64,000 nucleotides of DNA from Polytrichum commune. Lineage: Eukaryota; Streptophyta; Polytrichopsida; Polytrichales; Polytrichaceae. Shown piece after piece: positions 24,101 through 35,441 of the stretch. Within the stretch, counting starts at the first letter, position 1. Each line of letters opens with the position of its first letter. The translations under genes and the position numbers were made by a program. The notes beneath the pieces were generated by a model. It was not told the DNA's origin. It did not search any database and saw nothing but the letters and a program-made list of their open reading frames with translations. The stretch covers positions 69,331,554-69,395,553 of the forward strand of contig OX485803.1 of NCBI GenBank assembly GCA_950295325.1, written 5' to 3'.

Positions 24101-27100
24101 ACCGAGGATTGTCAAAGAAGTCAAGTTCCCCAATCCCTCCGGTAATGTTGTCATGCTCGAACACTTTGACAAATGGAATGTTGTCAAAGAAGTCAAGTTC
24201 CCCAATCCCTCCGGTAATGTTGTCAGCTTCGTACAACTACACAAATCGAGGGTTCTCAAAGACCTCAAGTTCCCCAATCCCTCCGGTAATGTTGTCATGC
24301 TTGAACAATGTGACAAATTGAGGGTTATCAAAGAAGTCAAGTTCCCCAATCCGTCCGGTAATGTTGTCATGCTCGAACACTCTGATAAACGGAGTTCTCT
24401 TAAAGAAGTCAACTTCCCCAATCCCTCCGGTAATGTTACGAGGCTCGAACACTTGGACAAATTGAGGCTTGTCAAAGAGGTCAAGTTCCCCAATCCCTCC
24501 GGTAATATTGTCATGCTCGAACACTCTGACAAATCGAGGGTTGTCAAAGAAGTCAAGTTCCCCAATCCTTCCGGTAATGTTGTCAGGCTCCTACACATTG
24601 ACAAATCGAGGGTTGTCAAAGAAATCAAGTTCGCCAATCCCTCCGGTAATGTTGTCAGGCTGTCACAGTCTGACAAATCAAGGGTTATCAAAGAAGTGAA
24701 GTTCCCCAATCCTTCCGGTAATGTTGTCAAGCTTCTACACATTGACAAATCGAGGGTTGTCAAAGAAGTCAAGTTCCCCAATCCCTCCGGTGATGTTGTC
24801 AGGCTCCTACACCATGACAAACCGATGAATGTCAAAGAAGTCAAGTTTCCCAATCCCTCCGGTAATGTTAGGAGGCTTGAACACTTGCACAAATTGAGGC
24901 TTGTCAAAGAAGTCAACTTCTCCAATCCCTCCGGTAATGTTACGAGGCTCGAACACTTGGACAAATTGAGGCTTGTCAAAGAGGTCAAGTTCTCCAATCC
25001 CTCCGGTAATATTGTCATGCTCGAACACTCTGACAAATCAAGGGTTGTCAAAGAAGTTAAGTTCCCCAATCCCTCCGGTAATGTTATCAGGCTCCTACAT
25101 ATTGACAAATGGAGGGTTGTCAAAGAATTCAAGTTCCCCAATCCCTCCGGTAATGTTGTCAGGCTTGAACAATAATACAAATCGAGGGTTGTTAAAGAAG
25201 TCAAGTTCCCCAATCCCTCCGGTAATGTTGTCATGCTCTCACACTCTGACAAATTGAGGGTTGTCAAAGAAGTCAAGTTTTCCAATCCCTCTGGTAATGT
25301 TGTCATGCTCCAACACTCTGACAAATCGATTGTTGTCAAAGAAGTCAAGTTCCCCAATCCCTCCGGTAATGTTGTCAGTCTCATACAACCAGACAAATGG
25401 AGGGTTGTCAAAGAAGTCAAGTTCCCCAATCCCTCCGGTAATGTTTTGAGGCTCGAAGAATTCGACAATTCGAGGGTTGTCAAAGAACTCAATTTCCCCA
25501 ATCCATCTGGTAATGTTGTCATGCTTGAACAACGGGACAAATCTAGGGTTCTTAGAGAAGTCAAGTTCCCCAATCCCTCTGGAAAGGTTGTCAATGACCT
25601 ACAAATCAATAGATGTAGGGAGCTGAAATACATGTGTACAATGCCTTTGTGAATGTTGAAAGGGCTCGGTGAAATTTCTTCATTTAGTAAAATGCCTTCA
25701 AGTTTTTGGTACATCTGTGTTTGGAAAATATAAAAAACATCAAAATCACATCTTCGTAAATAAAGTGGTGATACAAATCAAATGTTGTCATTAACAAACA
25801 AGAGAAAATATAAACTATTTTAGTGCATATTACATGAACATCTAGTATATGTTTGTACAACTTAGATATGAACCCTCTCACCAACATGTTTGAAACTCAA
25901 TTTGGCTACAAACAACCTAATTTTAATGGCTTCCATATAAGAATACCTTGTTTTTTTGTTCATTTGCTAAAGGAATCATGTCTTTTTTCCAAATTCGAGT
26001 ATCCTTATACACCTCGTCCATCTCAACCATCATTCGTCCCATGTCGCGTAGTTGGTCATGCATCTCTAGGAATCCGTCTGCGTTTATTTTGACCAAGGAC
26101 CTATCCACCAACACATCAAGCACGCGACTTGGAGATGCACATTTAGTCAAAACTCTTTTTTTTTTATGTCCCATGGGAAAGAAGCATGCTATGTCTATAA
26201 ACAAATTTTTTTCTTCGTCTTTCAATCCATCAAAACTGACCCTTAATGTACTCCAAAGCCCTTGATCACCATCCAAACATCTACCTCTTTTCATCCTTTG
26301 GAAAGCCCGTTCCCAACTTCGAATCCTCTCCTTTCCTCGCAAGAATGCACCCATGACTTTCAAGCTCAAAGGCAAGCCATTACAAGCTTTCACAATTTTG
26401 TCACGTATATCAAGGAATTCTAGTGACAATTGTCCTTCATCTAAGGAAGCATAAGAATTAAAGAGTTCATGTGCTGCATTTCCATCTAACTCCTTGACAT
26501 CTATCTTACCATTCTTACCCATAATATCCTTCATCAGACCCTGATCACGGGTTGTTATGATAATATTGGTGCCTTTGTTGACAAATTGAGCATATGTTGG
26601 AATTATATCACGCACTTGAACTTGATCTAGTGGATCATCCAATATAAGAATGACTTTCTTGCTCACCAACAACTCCCTCACCATTTGTTGTGCATCCACC
26701 TCATTAGGCTTTGCTTCGTTGTCCAAGCTTCCAAGTTTTTGTAGAATTTCCCATAGGATTTCATGTGAACTTCTACTTTTCAATTGTTCAATGAAGCATG
26801 ATGCATTGTATGTGGATTTCACATCATCGAATACAGCCTTAGCCAAGGTGGTCTTCCCTATTCCACCCATACCAGTGAGACCCAAGATATTCACTTGTTT
26901 AAGATGAATTCTCACTTTAGCAAGCTTGCTTTCAAGATCAACCAATTTTTCATTTTGTGTTGATGGTTCATCCACCTATACCAAGAATACATATGTTAGG
27001 ATCCTATGGTAAGAGTTCAATAATCAAAATCCAATTTTAAGAAAATTTAATTAATAACTACAAAAACACGACATGTGATAGGTAAACAATAAGCACATTA

Positions 27101-28769
27101 CAGTAGAATGTATTCTTACCTTCCTTTTGACATGCTTTGAGGCTTTCAATTTCCTTTCCATATTTTGGGTCTTAGACCCGTCTTTCTCAAACCGTGGTAT
27201 ATCATTCGAGTATGTTCCAATCATGAACTCCGTCTTCAAGGTTGTGAGTCGTTCACAAATGTTAGAAAATGTTGGCCTTTGTGAAGGATCTTCAACCCAA
27301 CATTCTTCGATCAACACGGTAAGCTCGTCACAATTGATAGGTAGGTCTGGCCTAACATGATCTTTTATCTTTTGTAAGATGTCCTTTCTGTTCTCAGTGT
27401 CCCAATACGGTTGCTTAAGAGAAAGAATCTCTGAACATGTCATAGCAAATGACCATACATCAGCTTGGAAAGGACATGCCGCACAAGGTGGGTCTTCTTT
27501 GCTTTTGTTCTTCATCTCAGGTGCCATATACTTTGGTGTACCAATAGTATATATTTGTAATTCTGGTTTGCTTTGAACCTCCATTTTGGAAGTATCATAA
27601 TCCATCAATTTGACAAAACCATGGCCACAATCTCCCTCTAATCTCGAGGTTGTCATGGAGCTTAGAAGCACATTGTCTGGCTTCAAATCAAGATGGGCAA
27701 CATACATGTCATGAAGATAACACATGCCCTTTGCAATTTGATACATTATATCAATTGCAACAACATATGATAAGGTTTTCTTTTGCTTCTTCAAGAAACC
27801 GCCCAAGCTCATCTCCATAAATTCCATTACTAAATATAATTCTTGTGAGACTTCCATTGTTTCATCAAGACTCTCCTCAAGGTTTTCAATAGTTCCACAA
27901 CCGATGAATTTGATGATGTTCGGATGGCTCAAACCTGCTAAGATTTTGGCTTCTTTGAGAGAATTTGGAAAAGCTTTCATTACTTTTGTTGCACTTTGAA
28001 GTCCCATCCAACTTGATTTGTACACTTTGCCCGCTGCTCCAGACCCTAATTCTTTCAAGAACTTTGGTTTCATAAAATCCTCTAAAACCTCCAAAGCATC
28101 CAATTCTGCACCTTTCACTCGTTGCAAGTCATATTCCAATCTCCTCAACAAATATTTTGCCAATTCATAGTCCTCCATATCATTGGGCATTGTTTTTAGC
28201 CATTCTTTTAGGTCTTCTTCATCACCTTGAATTTCGTCATAAGTGGCCACATTAAAATCAATAAGTGGGATGTCATATTGTGACTCCACACACGAAGGTG
28301 AATACATTTTGCATATTGCATCCCAAAAACACTTCAAATCATACACAAGTTCTCGAAACGCCTCCCTATTGTTCATTTGAAATGCAACTGCATGGCACCA
28401 TTCTTGCTTCCCACAATCTTCAATCAATACTCGTACTCTTTGAATAATGCGACATAATTCCGCAAGCACAAGCCCAATATTGGGGGTCTCATTAGTAGAC
28501 ATGATCATGTCGTTGAAAGAATACACAACTTGGTTGAGTTTGTTGAGGAGATTTTCACATTGTTTCCTATTCAACACTTGCTTTGTCTTGAGAACCTCAT
28601 GAAGTTTGGTCACTTCTTCACTCTGCCATTCCAAAATACCTCCATGCTTATTTTGTCCTTGTCCTTTTCGCACGTATGTCCAAAACTTGTATGAGCAAAT
28701 ACTTATGAAACCCCAAATTAAAAACCGTTCCAAAATCTTGGCCATCATGGAACATTTGTTATTTCCCAA
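21185..28769 (-). CDS. Kinase-NB-ARC-LRR immune-receptor-like protein (PNL class), three exons
   Basis: Exons 28769-27120, 26975-25947 and 25714-21185 join in phase 0 at AAG|GTAAGA...TATAG|GTG and AAG|GTATTC...CACAG|ATG and encode 2402 residues. Residues 10-33 include a hydrophobic stretch that may anchor the protein. Residues 50-160 are helical and resemble, tentatively, the N-terminal domain of plant DUF1221/MLKL-like kinases. The kinase domain (about 237-512) has a GSGAAGKV loop, Lys262, HLDLKPDN, DYD in place of DFG, APE and Arg498. NB-ARC (551-893) has GMGGIGKTT, ILILDDP, TTRD, GLPL and MHD. About 61 LRRs of 24 residues follow, of type [24 protein letters not shown]. Kinase-NB-LRR fusions were described in mosses. 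By family analogy the NB-ARC would be a nucleotide switch and the LRRs a recognition or autoinhibition surface. Confidence 0.9.
21976..22850 (-). repeat. 288-bp higher-order LRR repeat (four 72-bp units), three tandem copies
   Basis: ACACTGTGAC occurs at 22001, 22289 and 22577, exactly 288 bp apart, and a related copy lies 1008 bp (14 units) further on at 23585. In protein terms the order KLRLSQCSSM, SLNLSKCSSL, TLDLSHCSSM, TLGLYQCSSL repeats. Length is conserved to the base. Confidence 0.9.
27070..27119 (-). other. Start of intron 1 of the receptor gene (donor side)
   Basis: On the minus strand GGAAG|GTAAGAATA places the donor at 27119. The intron runs to 26976 (acceptor TATAG) and is 144 bp. 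Intron 2 is 25946-25715 (232 bp). Both are short and phase 0, so kinase, NB-ARC and LRR sit on separate exons that could be shuffled as modules. Confidence 0.8.
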
Positions 28770-31700
28770 ACATGTGGATATTCATATAATGACCTATTTT
28801 GCACACCATAACCTTGTAAGTACACAATGATTGTCTTGATCTACCATAACAATATAGAAACGTCATATTCTTAGCAAAGTTATAAAATGATTGACAACAA
28901 TAATAAGTAAATCACTCTACAAAACACAATGCAAAAGTTGATCATCCTAAAGGAAAATCCAAACTCTAATGTTGGGATGAAATCATTTACTATCTAAACA
29001 AATAAAAGTTTTTATAATGCCAAGAATGAAAGTGAAAGTAGTTTCTCAGCTTCAAAACTACACCAAAAGCATTATTTGATGTCATTTGGACTTACACTTT
29101 GCTATAATTCTTAACAAACAAATTACAAATATGTATTATGCCAATAATGTGCAAGAATGCATATGATGAAAATGGCCATTCCAAATAAAGAGTTATAGCA
29201 ATGCGACAATCAAGTGCATCTTGCTAATTAATGTTACCACTCATGGTTTTGTGCCCTAAATGAGGCCTAATTTGGTATTTTCTTGGTCAACTACCTGAAA
29301 CATCTAGAAGCTTCTAGAGTTTTAATTTCCATCCAACTACAAAGTGGAAACTAACCAAGTTTTATACACTGTATATCAAACAAACCAACAAAATAAATAG
29401 ATGACAATTTTGAATCTTGGTGTCACCAACAAGATCTCCTTGAGAAGCTTGTAATTGCTTCAATTAAGCCCCAACAATGAATTAATGTATTGAACGGATG
29501 CATGGCCAAACTTCAATTATTTCAACAAACAAGTTACAAACAAACTATGCGTTCAGTGGATCATACAAATGAGCAAAACCGTGTGCATCATCATGGCCCT
29601 CTCAATTCAAGACACTCTCACATAAAGATTTTGAACTTTGTCCAAATGTCGATTGATGTAGTTCAACAATACTATCCTTCCACCTTTTAATAGTGAAGAT
29701 ACTTTTCTTCTTCATTCCTTGGTGGTGAAAATTTCAATCTTCATGCGTGCCTATAATTTAACACTTGACAATTTGTAGGAAGATGAAATTCATTGGATCA
29801 GTGCTATTGTTCTTAATCCTTCAAAAGACGCCAAACAAGTAAACAGAAACTTCAATCTTACCCAATTTCAGAATGAAACTTGCTCAATGAGCCTACAAGG
29901 ATGTGCGTCACTAAGTACATATGGACAACCTTAATTCTTGTCATGAGAAGTTGCATGCTCTCGTTATCTGTTATGTCAATGACCATGAATTTAGACAACC
30001 CATTGTGACGACCCACTAACCTATGGCAAGGCACAAAGAAATTGTTGCCTATAGAGTGCCTCTCATTCATCCAACAAAACGTCGTGAAATAGTATGCATG
30101 TAGATCGAGGGTTCCTAATTTTTCAACATTATAATTACCTCCAACGGACCAAATTACTACAACAATATATAGTTGAGATGAAATAACCACAACCCTATGT
30201 AAGACCCTTTATTTTACATGCATGGATGAGGGGTACACTCATAAATTAGGATCATGAATGTCATCGCCTCTTCAATCCAATGTGTAGGACATGTGGATCG
30301 CACCACTATTGAAAGTGGCACAATAAACACCCCCACATCCTTTTCCACATCAACCCAACCACTATTGAGAATTTTGCACTATTACAAAATGTGGGATTTA
30401 AAGTGTGGCTTCAATTTTGGGTTCATTTTGGGTTGAGTTCAAAAGTTTAAAACCATCACCCAACTATCACATAGGACACATCCCATCAAATAAATGTACG
30501 CTTTATAGAAACCCGCATTATGTAGTAGTGTTATTGATTTGGAGGTCTTCATGATAAATAGTAGTTTAGTAGTGATCAAAGAAACATGCAGAACCCCAAA
30601 AACCATTACTACATTATACCAAGATAAAGCGTGTGGCACTCCAAACCATACCTCTAGCCCTTAAATGATCAAGCAACCCAAAATGGGTCGCCACCTACTA
30701 TTCTACTTGGGTTTGCAACCCACTAGGTGGCAATCCACATGGATGGAAAGCTATCTAGTGGTGTAGGGTGTTGCCCACTACCATGTGAGCCAAAATAACA
30801 TATAAAATCCTCATATTCCAAGCATATAAGATTTTTTCATAGGTTGACATTGCATGTTTTGGGAGACAATTTCATGTGCTATCCAAATACATGAGCCAAA
30901 TTTAGTAACCTATATCTTTCACATATAATGCCCAATTTGGGTGGGGTTTCCTTCCTTAGGACAAGGTGGCGGTTTTGCACAACTTGCCTAGACGGATTTG
31001 GTCCAAAACTTAGTGTACATGTTGTTTGCCCCGCGATGAAGGGGAAATCTCCCAAAATGACCTCATGTGGTACTTCCCATCTTTGAGGGTGACAAATGTC
31101 ATCTAAATTTGCTAAAAAAACCAAATTTTTGGGAGCAGCTCATTTGTCATCCACATAATGTATTATGGCAAAGTTGCCAACTTTTGAAATTTTGTGGCAT
31201 GACCAAAATGGTCATGAAGCAAGAAAAAATAGAGTTTTTTCTAGCTACCCACGGATGAAGAACTTGTTCAATATGTCAAGTTGACATAGCAAATGTGGTC
31301 TAATCGACTTCAAATTCTCAGATTCAATGTATGGTAGTGCAGTTCAAATCTACATGGTTCGATTTGAAGAAAACAAAGCCTATTTTGCTACATAATAAAA
31401 AACTTTGTAATACTGTTGGAATGTGAAGGCTTGAGCGCTTAGGGGCTAGAGACTTCCCAAGTACTCACCCTCAACTCTGGATGATGATGCTTTGGGGGCA
31501 AATCAAATCTCTATAAACCATGCATGTAGGCTCAATCAAGTTCTAGCAACTAGTACGCAGTTCGTTAAACCCCATGTTTCACCATGCCCATAAATGGACG
31601 TGCATCAACAAACCTCATTAATTTGAAGCAATATCAACTGCAACTCTTGGAGAGTGTGCAGGTGGAGGGGCTCAAGGTCACCTAACATATTTTGTCACAA

Positions 31701-32890
31701 TTATCAAAAAATAATCAACAAACTTTCGAGGCACAGTAGTATCAATAGAGTTAGTGTTATCATAAAGCACACGATTGACGTATGCATATACAAGGCCCTA
31801 CACTTCATCGCCTTAACCCTATTATCTAGGATTTTGGTGGATGTCCCATTTTCGCCAATGGGACCATCTACCTCCAGCCTAGATATTGGCAGAGGGCTGC
31901 GAACTCTAGGGCTACGAATGGGTAGCTCTGACCACTAGTTAAAAATGAGCCAGTGGAGTTTGAAAAATATCCAGTTCATGGTCAAGACTTTACGCACATC
32001 GCCTATCGGTTTGGGAGAATCTATATTTAAGTGAAAATAAATTGATAGAGGAAAACTGAAAGATATCAACATGTAACCGGTTGGACTTGGAACAATGAAC
32101 AGGGAGAACCCACTGCTAGTTATAGATTATAACTGATTGAGTTTGAGAAACAACTTGTTAAAGTTCAAAGCTTCAAAACAGTTACCGATCATTTCAAGGA
32201 ATCTATGAACTATGCCCCAAATCGATAGAGAAAAACCAAAAGATTACACCATATAACCGGTTGAACTTGGAAACACTGGGATTTTGACCCATCATGCCTA
32301 AAAATGATGCAGAAATAATACAACCCCTCTTATAGGAAAATGCATGCATTAATTCTCTCTCTCTCCGCGATAAAAGGTACACACGCACCTGAGAGTTTGT
32401 AGAAGATGGAAGTTAGTATTTCGAACATTAGTAACACGCGCTTCCGCTTCCACCTCCAACTTGAACTTCAAAATGTTCTGCTATTACCATCATAATCATT
32501 CACGCAACCGCCGTGACAATTTTCACGAAGCTTCTCAACTCGTAGTTCGTCAATGTACTTCTGGAATGAGAGTCTAACTTCAATTTCTCTCACAACTCTT
32601 GTTTGCAATGTTGCTCCTGCACAATAGATGCACGGATCAGTTCAAACAATCCTACACTACATTGCCCAAACTAATTAACAATTGTTCTTTCTTTCTCTCA
32701 CGTAGTGTTGAAGCAACATGTGTTGCGGGTGTTGTTATATTAGATAAGACTTTAAGACTAGCCACAATAAGACTTCGAACGGAATATCAAAGCCCGATGC
32801 CAAAACCGCCGAGAGAGAATTGTAAGTTGATACAAGTGTCTGCAAGTCCAGGTGCACTTGGTTTGTCAATTTTTGTGTGTGTGTATTGAG
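28770..32890. other. Gene-poor stretch upstream of the receptor gene
   Basis: AT-rich DNA with only short unsupported open frames. The minus-strand frame at 29858-30190 and the plus-strand frame at 31654-31938 match no family I know. The receptor promoter should lie just above 28769, but no clear TATA element was identified. Confidence 0.4.
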
Positions 32891-32907
32891 GCCTTGCAAA
32901 ATCACAC

Positions 32908-33165
32908 ATGGCTAAACCAAATGTGGAGCCCACAACCAAGTTGGTTGACTATGTGCAAACTATGTTGAACGAAGGAACTCGATTCAAACAAATTGCAGAG
33001 TCATTGAACATCCATGATCCAAGAGAATTGAAACGAATGATGACCAAAGCATTGGGATATAAATTCCGAGTACATCACCATTTCACAACAAAGGAAATGT
33101 CCAATACCATTAGGGTGCCCTTCCTATTACAGAGCATAGGGCAAATTGGGGGTTCCAGCATGTGA
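32908..33165 (+). CDS. Small hypothetical protein with a possible helix-turn-helix
   Basis: An 85-codon frame with its own ATG encodes MAKPNVEPTTKLVDYVQTML and then a segment (RFKQIAESLNIHDPRELKRM) that reads like a helix-turn-helix. No upstream exon, neighbour or known family supports it. It may be a transposon or gene fragment. Confidence 0.25.
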   Translation: MAKPNVEPTTKLVDYVQTMLNEGTRFKQIAESLNIHDPRELKRMMTKALGYKFRVHHHFTTKEMSNTIRVPFLLQSIGQIGGSSM

Positions 33166-33411
33166 GGGCAGCACTTGCACTGGAAATTATAGGGTTGACC
33201 TTCCTATCACTGGAAATTATAACTGGATAATTTGTTCAAACATAGTTAAAGTTTGTTTCTGTTGAAGAGAACTCTTTTGGAACCCACACTAGACTTTCAG
33301 CAATTAAAAAGTGTATAACCTTACTAGAGATTGACGCCTCAAGAATATGCACAATGAAATTACAATTAGTTTGCAGAAACACTAGGTGACAGCCATTTCA
33401 GGTACAATATT

Positions 33412-33813
33412 ACCACGGTGCCAACACCATCTTCATCAAATGCCATCGCATCCTTCTCTTGCGGATCATGATACCTCATAAAATCTCCTACAGTTAACAA
33501 AAATGTAGATCATTATACAAGCCTTCCAGATCCAGTGCTATTATCTACATCTAACCAACATCATGCCAGTGTAAATTTGTGCATTCTATAAAACCATCTG
33601 TTGGTGGGATGCTTGTCAAGCTTTTCAAAGGTAAGCCTTAGATCTCACCAGAACTTCTGGGGCACATTTGACTTGAGAAATGGTGTCGACTAAAGTAGTT
33701 CAGTCTCCGTGCCCCGTTTAGTCTTCCGTTCTGGAGCAGGCAAACCTGCAACAGCTGCTTCTTGCTCCTCTGCTGCTGCCTTCAGGGTTGAATCATGGAG
33801 TTTAATGTAAGAC
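33412..33813 (-). pseudogene. Unidentified gene remnant, C-terminal part
   Basis: Reading from an acceptor (TTTCAG) at 33814, the minus strand encodes SYIKLHDSTLKAAAEEQEA, then GLPAPERKTKRGTETELL, then a TAG. The same frame continues STPFLKSNVPQKFW, a TGA, and DLRLTFEKLDKHPTNRWFYR. Further on, probably after a short intron, it reads GDFMRYHDPQEKDAMAF and DEDGVGTV. Amino-acid texture and continuous phase suggest a real former gene. A possible upstream exon at about 33890-33950 reads KQNPSVMPVEESDGRIS. I do not recognise the family. The stops could come from CAG and CGA codons by single transitions. Confidence 0.4.
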
Positions 33814-34486
33814 CTGAAAGGCAGGAAAAAGTGTCATCAATCTCGTCAACACACAATGATCACATAAAAAAATAATGCAACTCCAACCATCGATGAGATG
33901 CGGCCATCTGACTCTTCAACAGGCATGACTGATGGATTTTGCTTCTGGTTACAGTAACCCGGCATGATGAAAATTTTGGTATTGTAGCGAGGATGATATG
34001 TCCTAATACAAAGCTAATCGAAATCTCTAGTTGCTGCGTTACAGATAAATACGCAGTCACGTACGCTGGTTTTTTTTTTCTTACTTCTTTTTTCTTTCCC
34101 CTAAATCTGAAGTCTCAAATGTCCCTCCAAGCTGTCAAGAGGATGAAGTTCCTACATAAGAAAAATTGATGAAAAGGGAAAATTTGCAGCTGGGATTGAG
34201 GTGAAGTCCAAGACCTCCAGAAAAATGAGATCACTTGCTCATCTGTCACCCCTAAGCTAGTCTGACAAATTTGCAGTAGAAGCTTAGAGATAGAGGGTCA
34301 GCATGGCCTCACACAGACAGCTTGAGAGAGTCTGGATCTAAAGTCACAATGAAAAAAAATCAATAAAATGAGAGACTTCTCGAAACCCTAATGGTCCTAT
34401 GGTCACATTCTACTCACAACAAACAAGCAAGCAGAAAGAGAAAGCGGAAGAAACGATTCTGTGTGACAGAAAACGCAGAGTGCTGC

Positions 34487-34870
34487 CATAATACACAGAG
34501 CTCGAGCCTCAGCTGACAATGTCCTCGCTCCATCCCCCGTCCTCTCTCCATTCATCCATGATTACTAGTTTTCCCGACAGAAACTCATCCATGCGGTTCA
34601 TTGTACGCACAAAGAGAAGGTGGGGTCACCCTATATAATACACAAAGCTCCAGCTGACAATGTCCTCGCTCCATCCCCCATCCTGTCTCCATTCATCCAT
34701 GCTTACTAGTTTTCCCGACAGAAACTCATCCATGCGGCTCATTGTAGGCACAAGGAGAAGGTGGGGTCACCCTATATAATACACAGAGCTCCAGCCTCAG
34801 CTGACAATGTCCTCGCTCCATCCCCAAACATCTCCATTCATCCATGATTACTTGCTCTCCCCGACAGAAA
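34487..34870. repeat. About 145-bp tandem repeat containing a TATA-like box
   Basis: CAGCTGACAATGTCCTCGC recurs near 34510, 34651 and 34799 (spacing 141 and 148 bp). CTATATAATACACA recurs at 34631 and 34772, upstream of copies two and three. Each unit continues with CCATTCATCCATG and CCGACAGAAAC. Confidence 0.75.
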
Positions 34871-35441
34871 CGCATCCATGCAGCTCATCCATTCGTCAAT
34901 CCTACCACCTGGGCGAAGATCTCCACTTGGGCACGCAAAATACTCACATCCTCACATTACAAGCCCCAGGAATCCATCCTGGCACATTTCCCAATGTGTG
35001 GGCAGGGCATGTTGGGGTCACAGGTGAGACAAATCCTCGCATACTAGGGAATTCTCATCCATCCAAGTTTTCAATTTACAAATATGACCTCTCTAGCTTT
35101 GTGATGACCCACTGAACAAACAGTGGGTGCTGTGTATTGTTATGTGAATTATTGGTTTGTGTGGGGAGTAGCACCAGACACAAGATATATTATTGTGTGG
35201 GGAGTCACCTATAATAATTAGGGTTCCCCACTTGCACACGCAAGACTCGACAGTAGAAATTGGGTATGTGGGTGAACATGGTATCCTTATTATATGATAG
35301 AACTTATCGGACAGGAATAAAATATTGTATTGTTGTATTCAGGTTTGGTGGGCCTAGTATCACGAGAGAAAAAACTACATTACTTGTGCACCTAAGTCAA
35401 GTATCGAAGAACCTACACTAAAGTTGAGGCATCATCTATGT

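Noticed and set aside
21006..25652. Long open frames on the plus strand across the LRR array (up to 484 codons)
   Set aside because: They are antisense shadows of a 72-bp repeat whose length is a multiple of three. A unit open in one antisense frame stays open in every copy. The sense strand carries textbook LRRs in phase with NB-ARC.
19215..25714. Regular repeats resembling a CRISPR or satellite array
   Set aside because: The 72-bp unit is fully coding, without repeat-spacer alternation, and translates to LRRs.
34807..35115. 102-codon open frame after the TATA-like repeat
   Set aside because: It overlaps the tandem repeat, lacks domains, and is read equally well in another frame.
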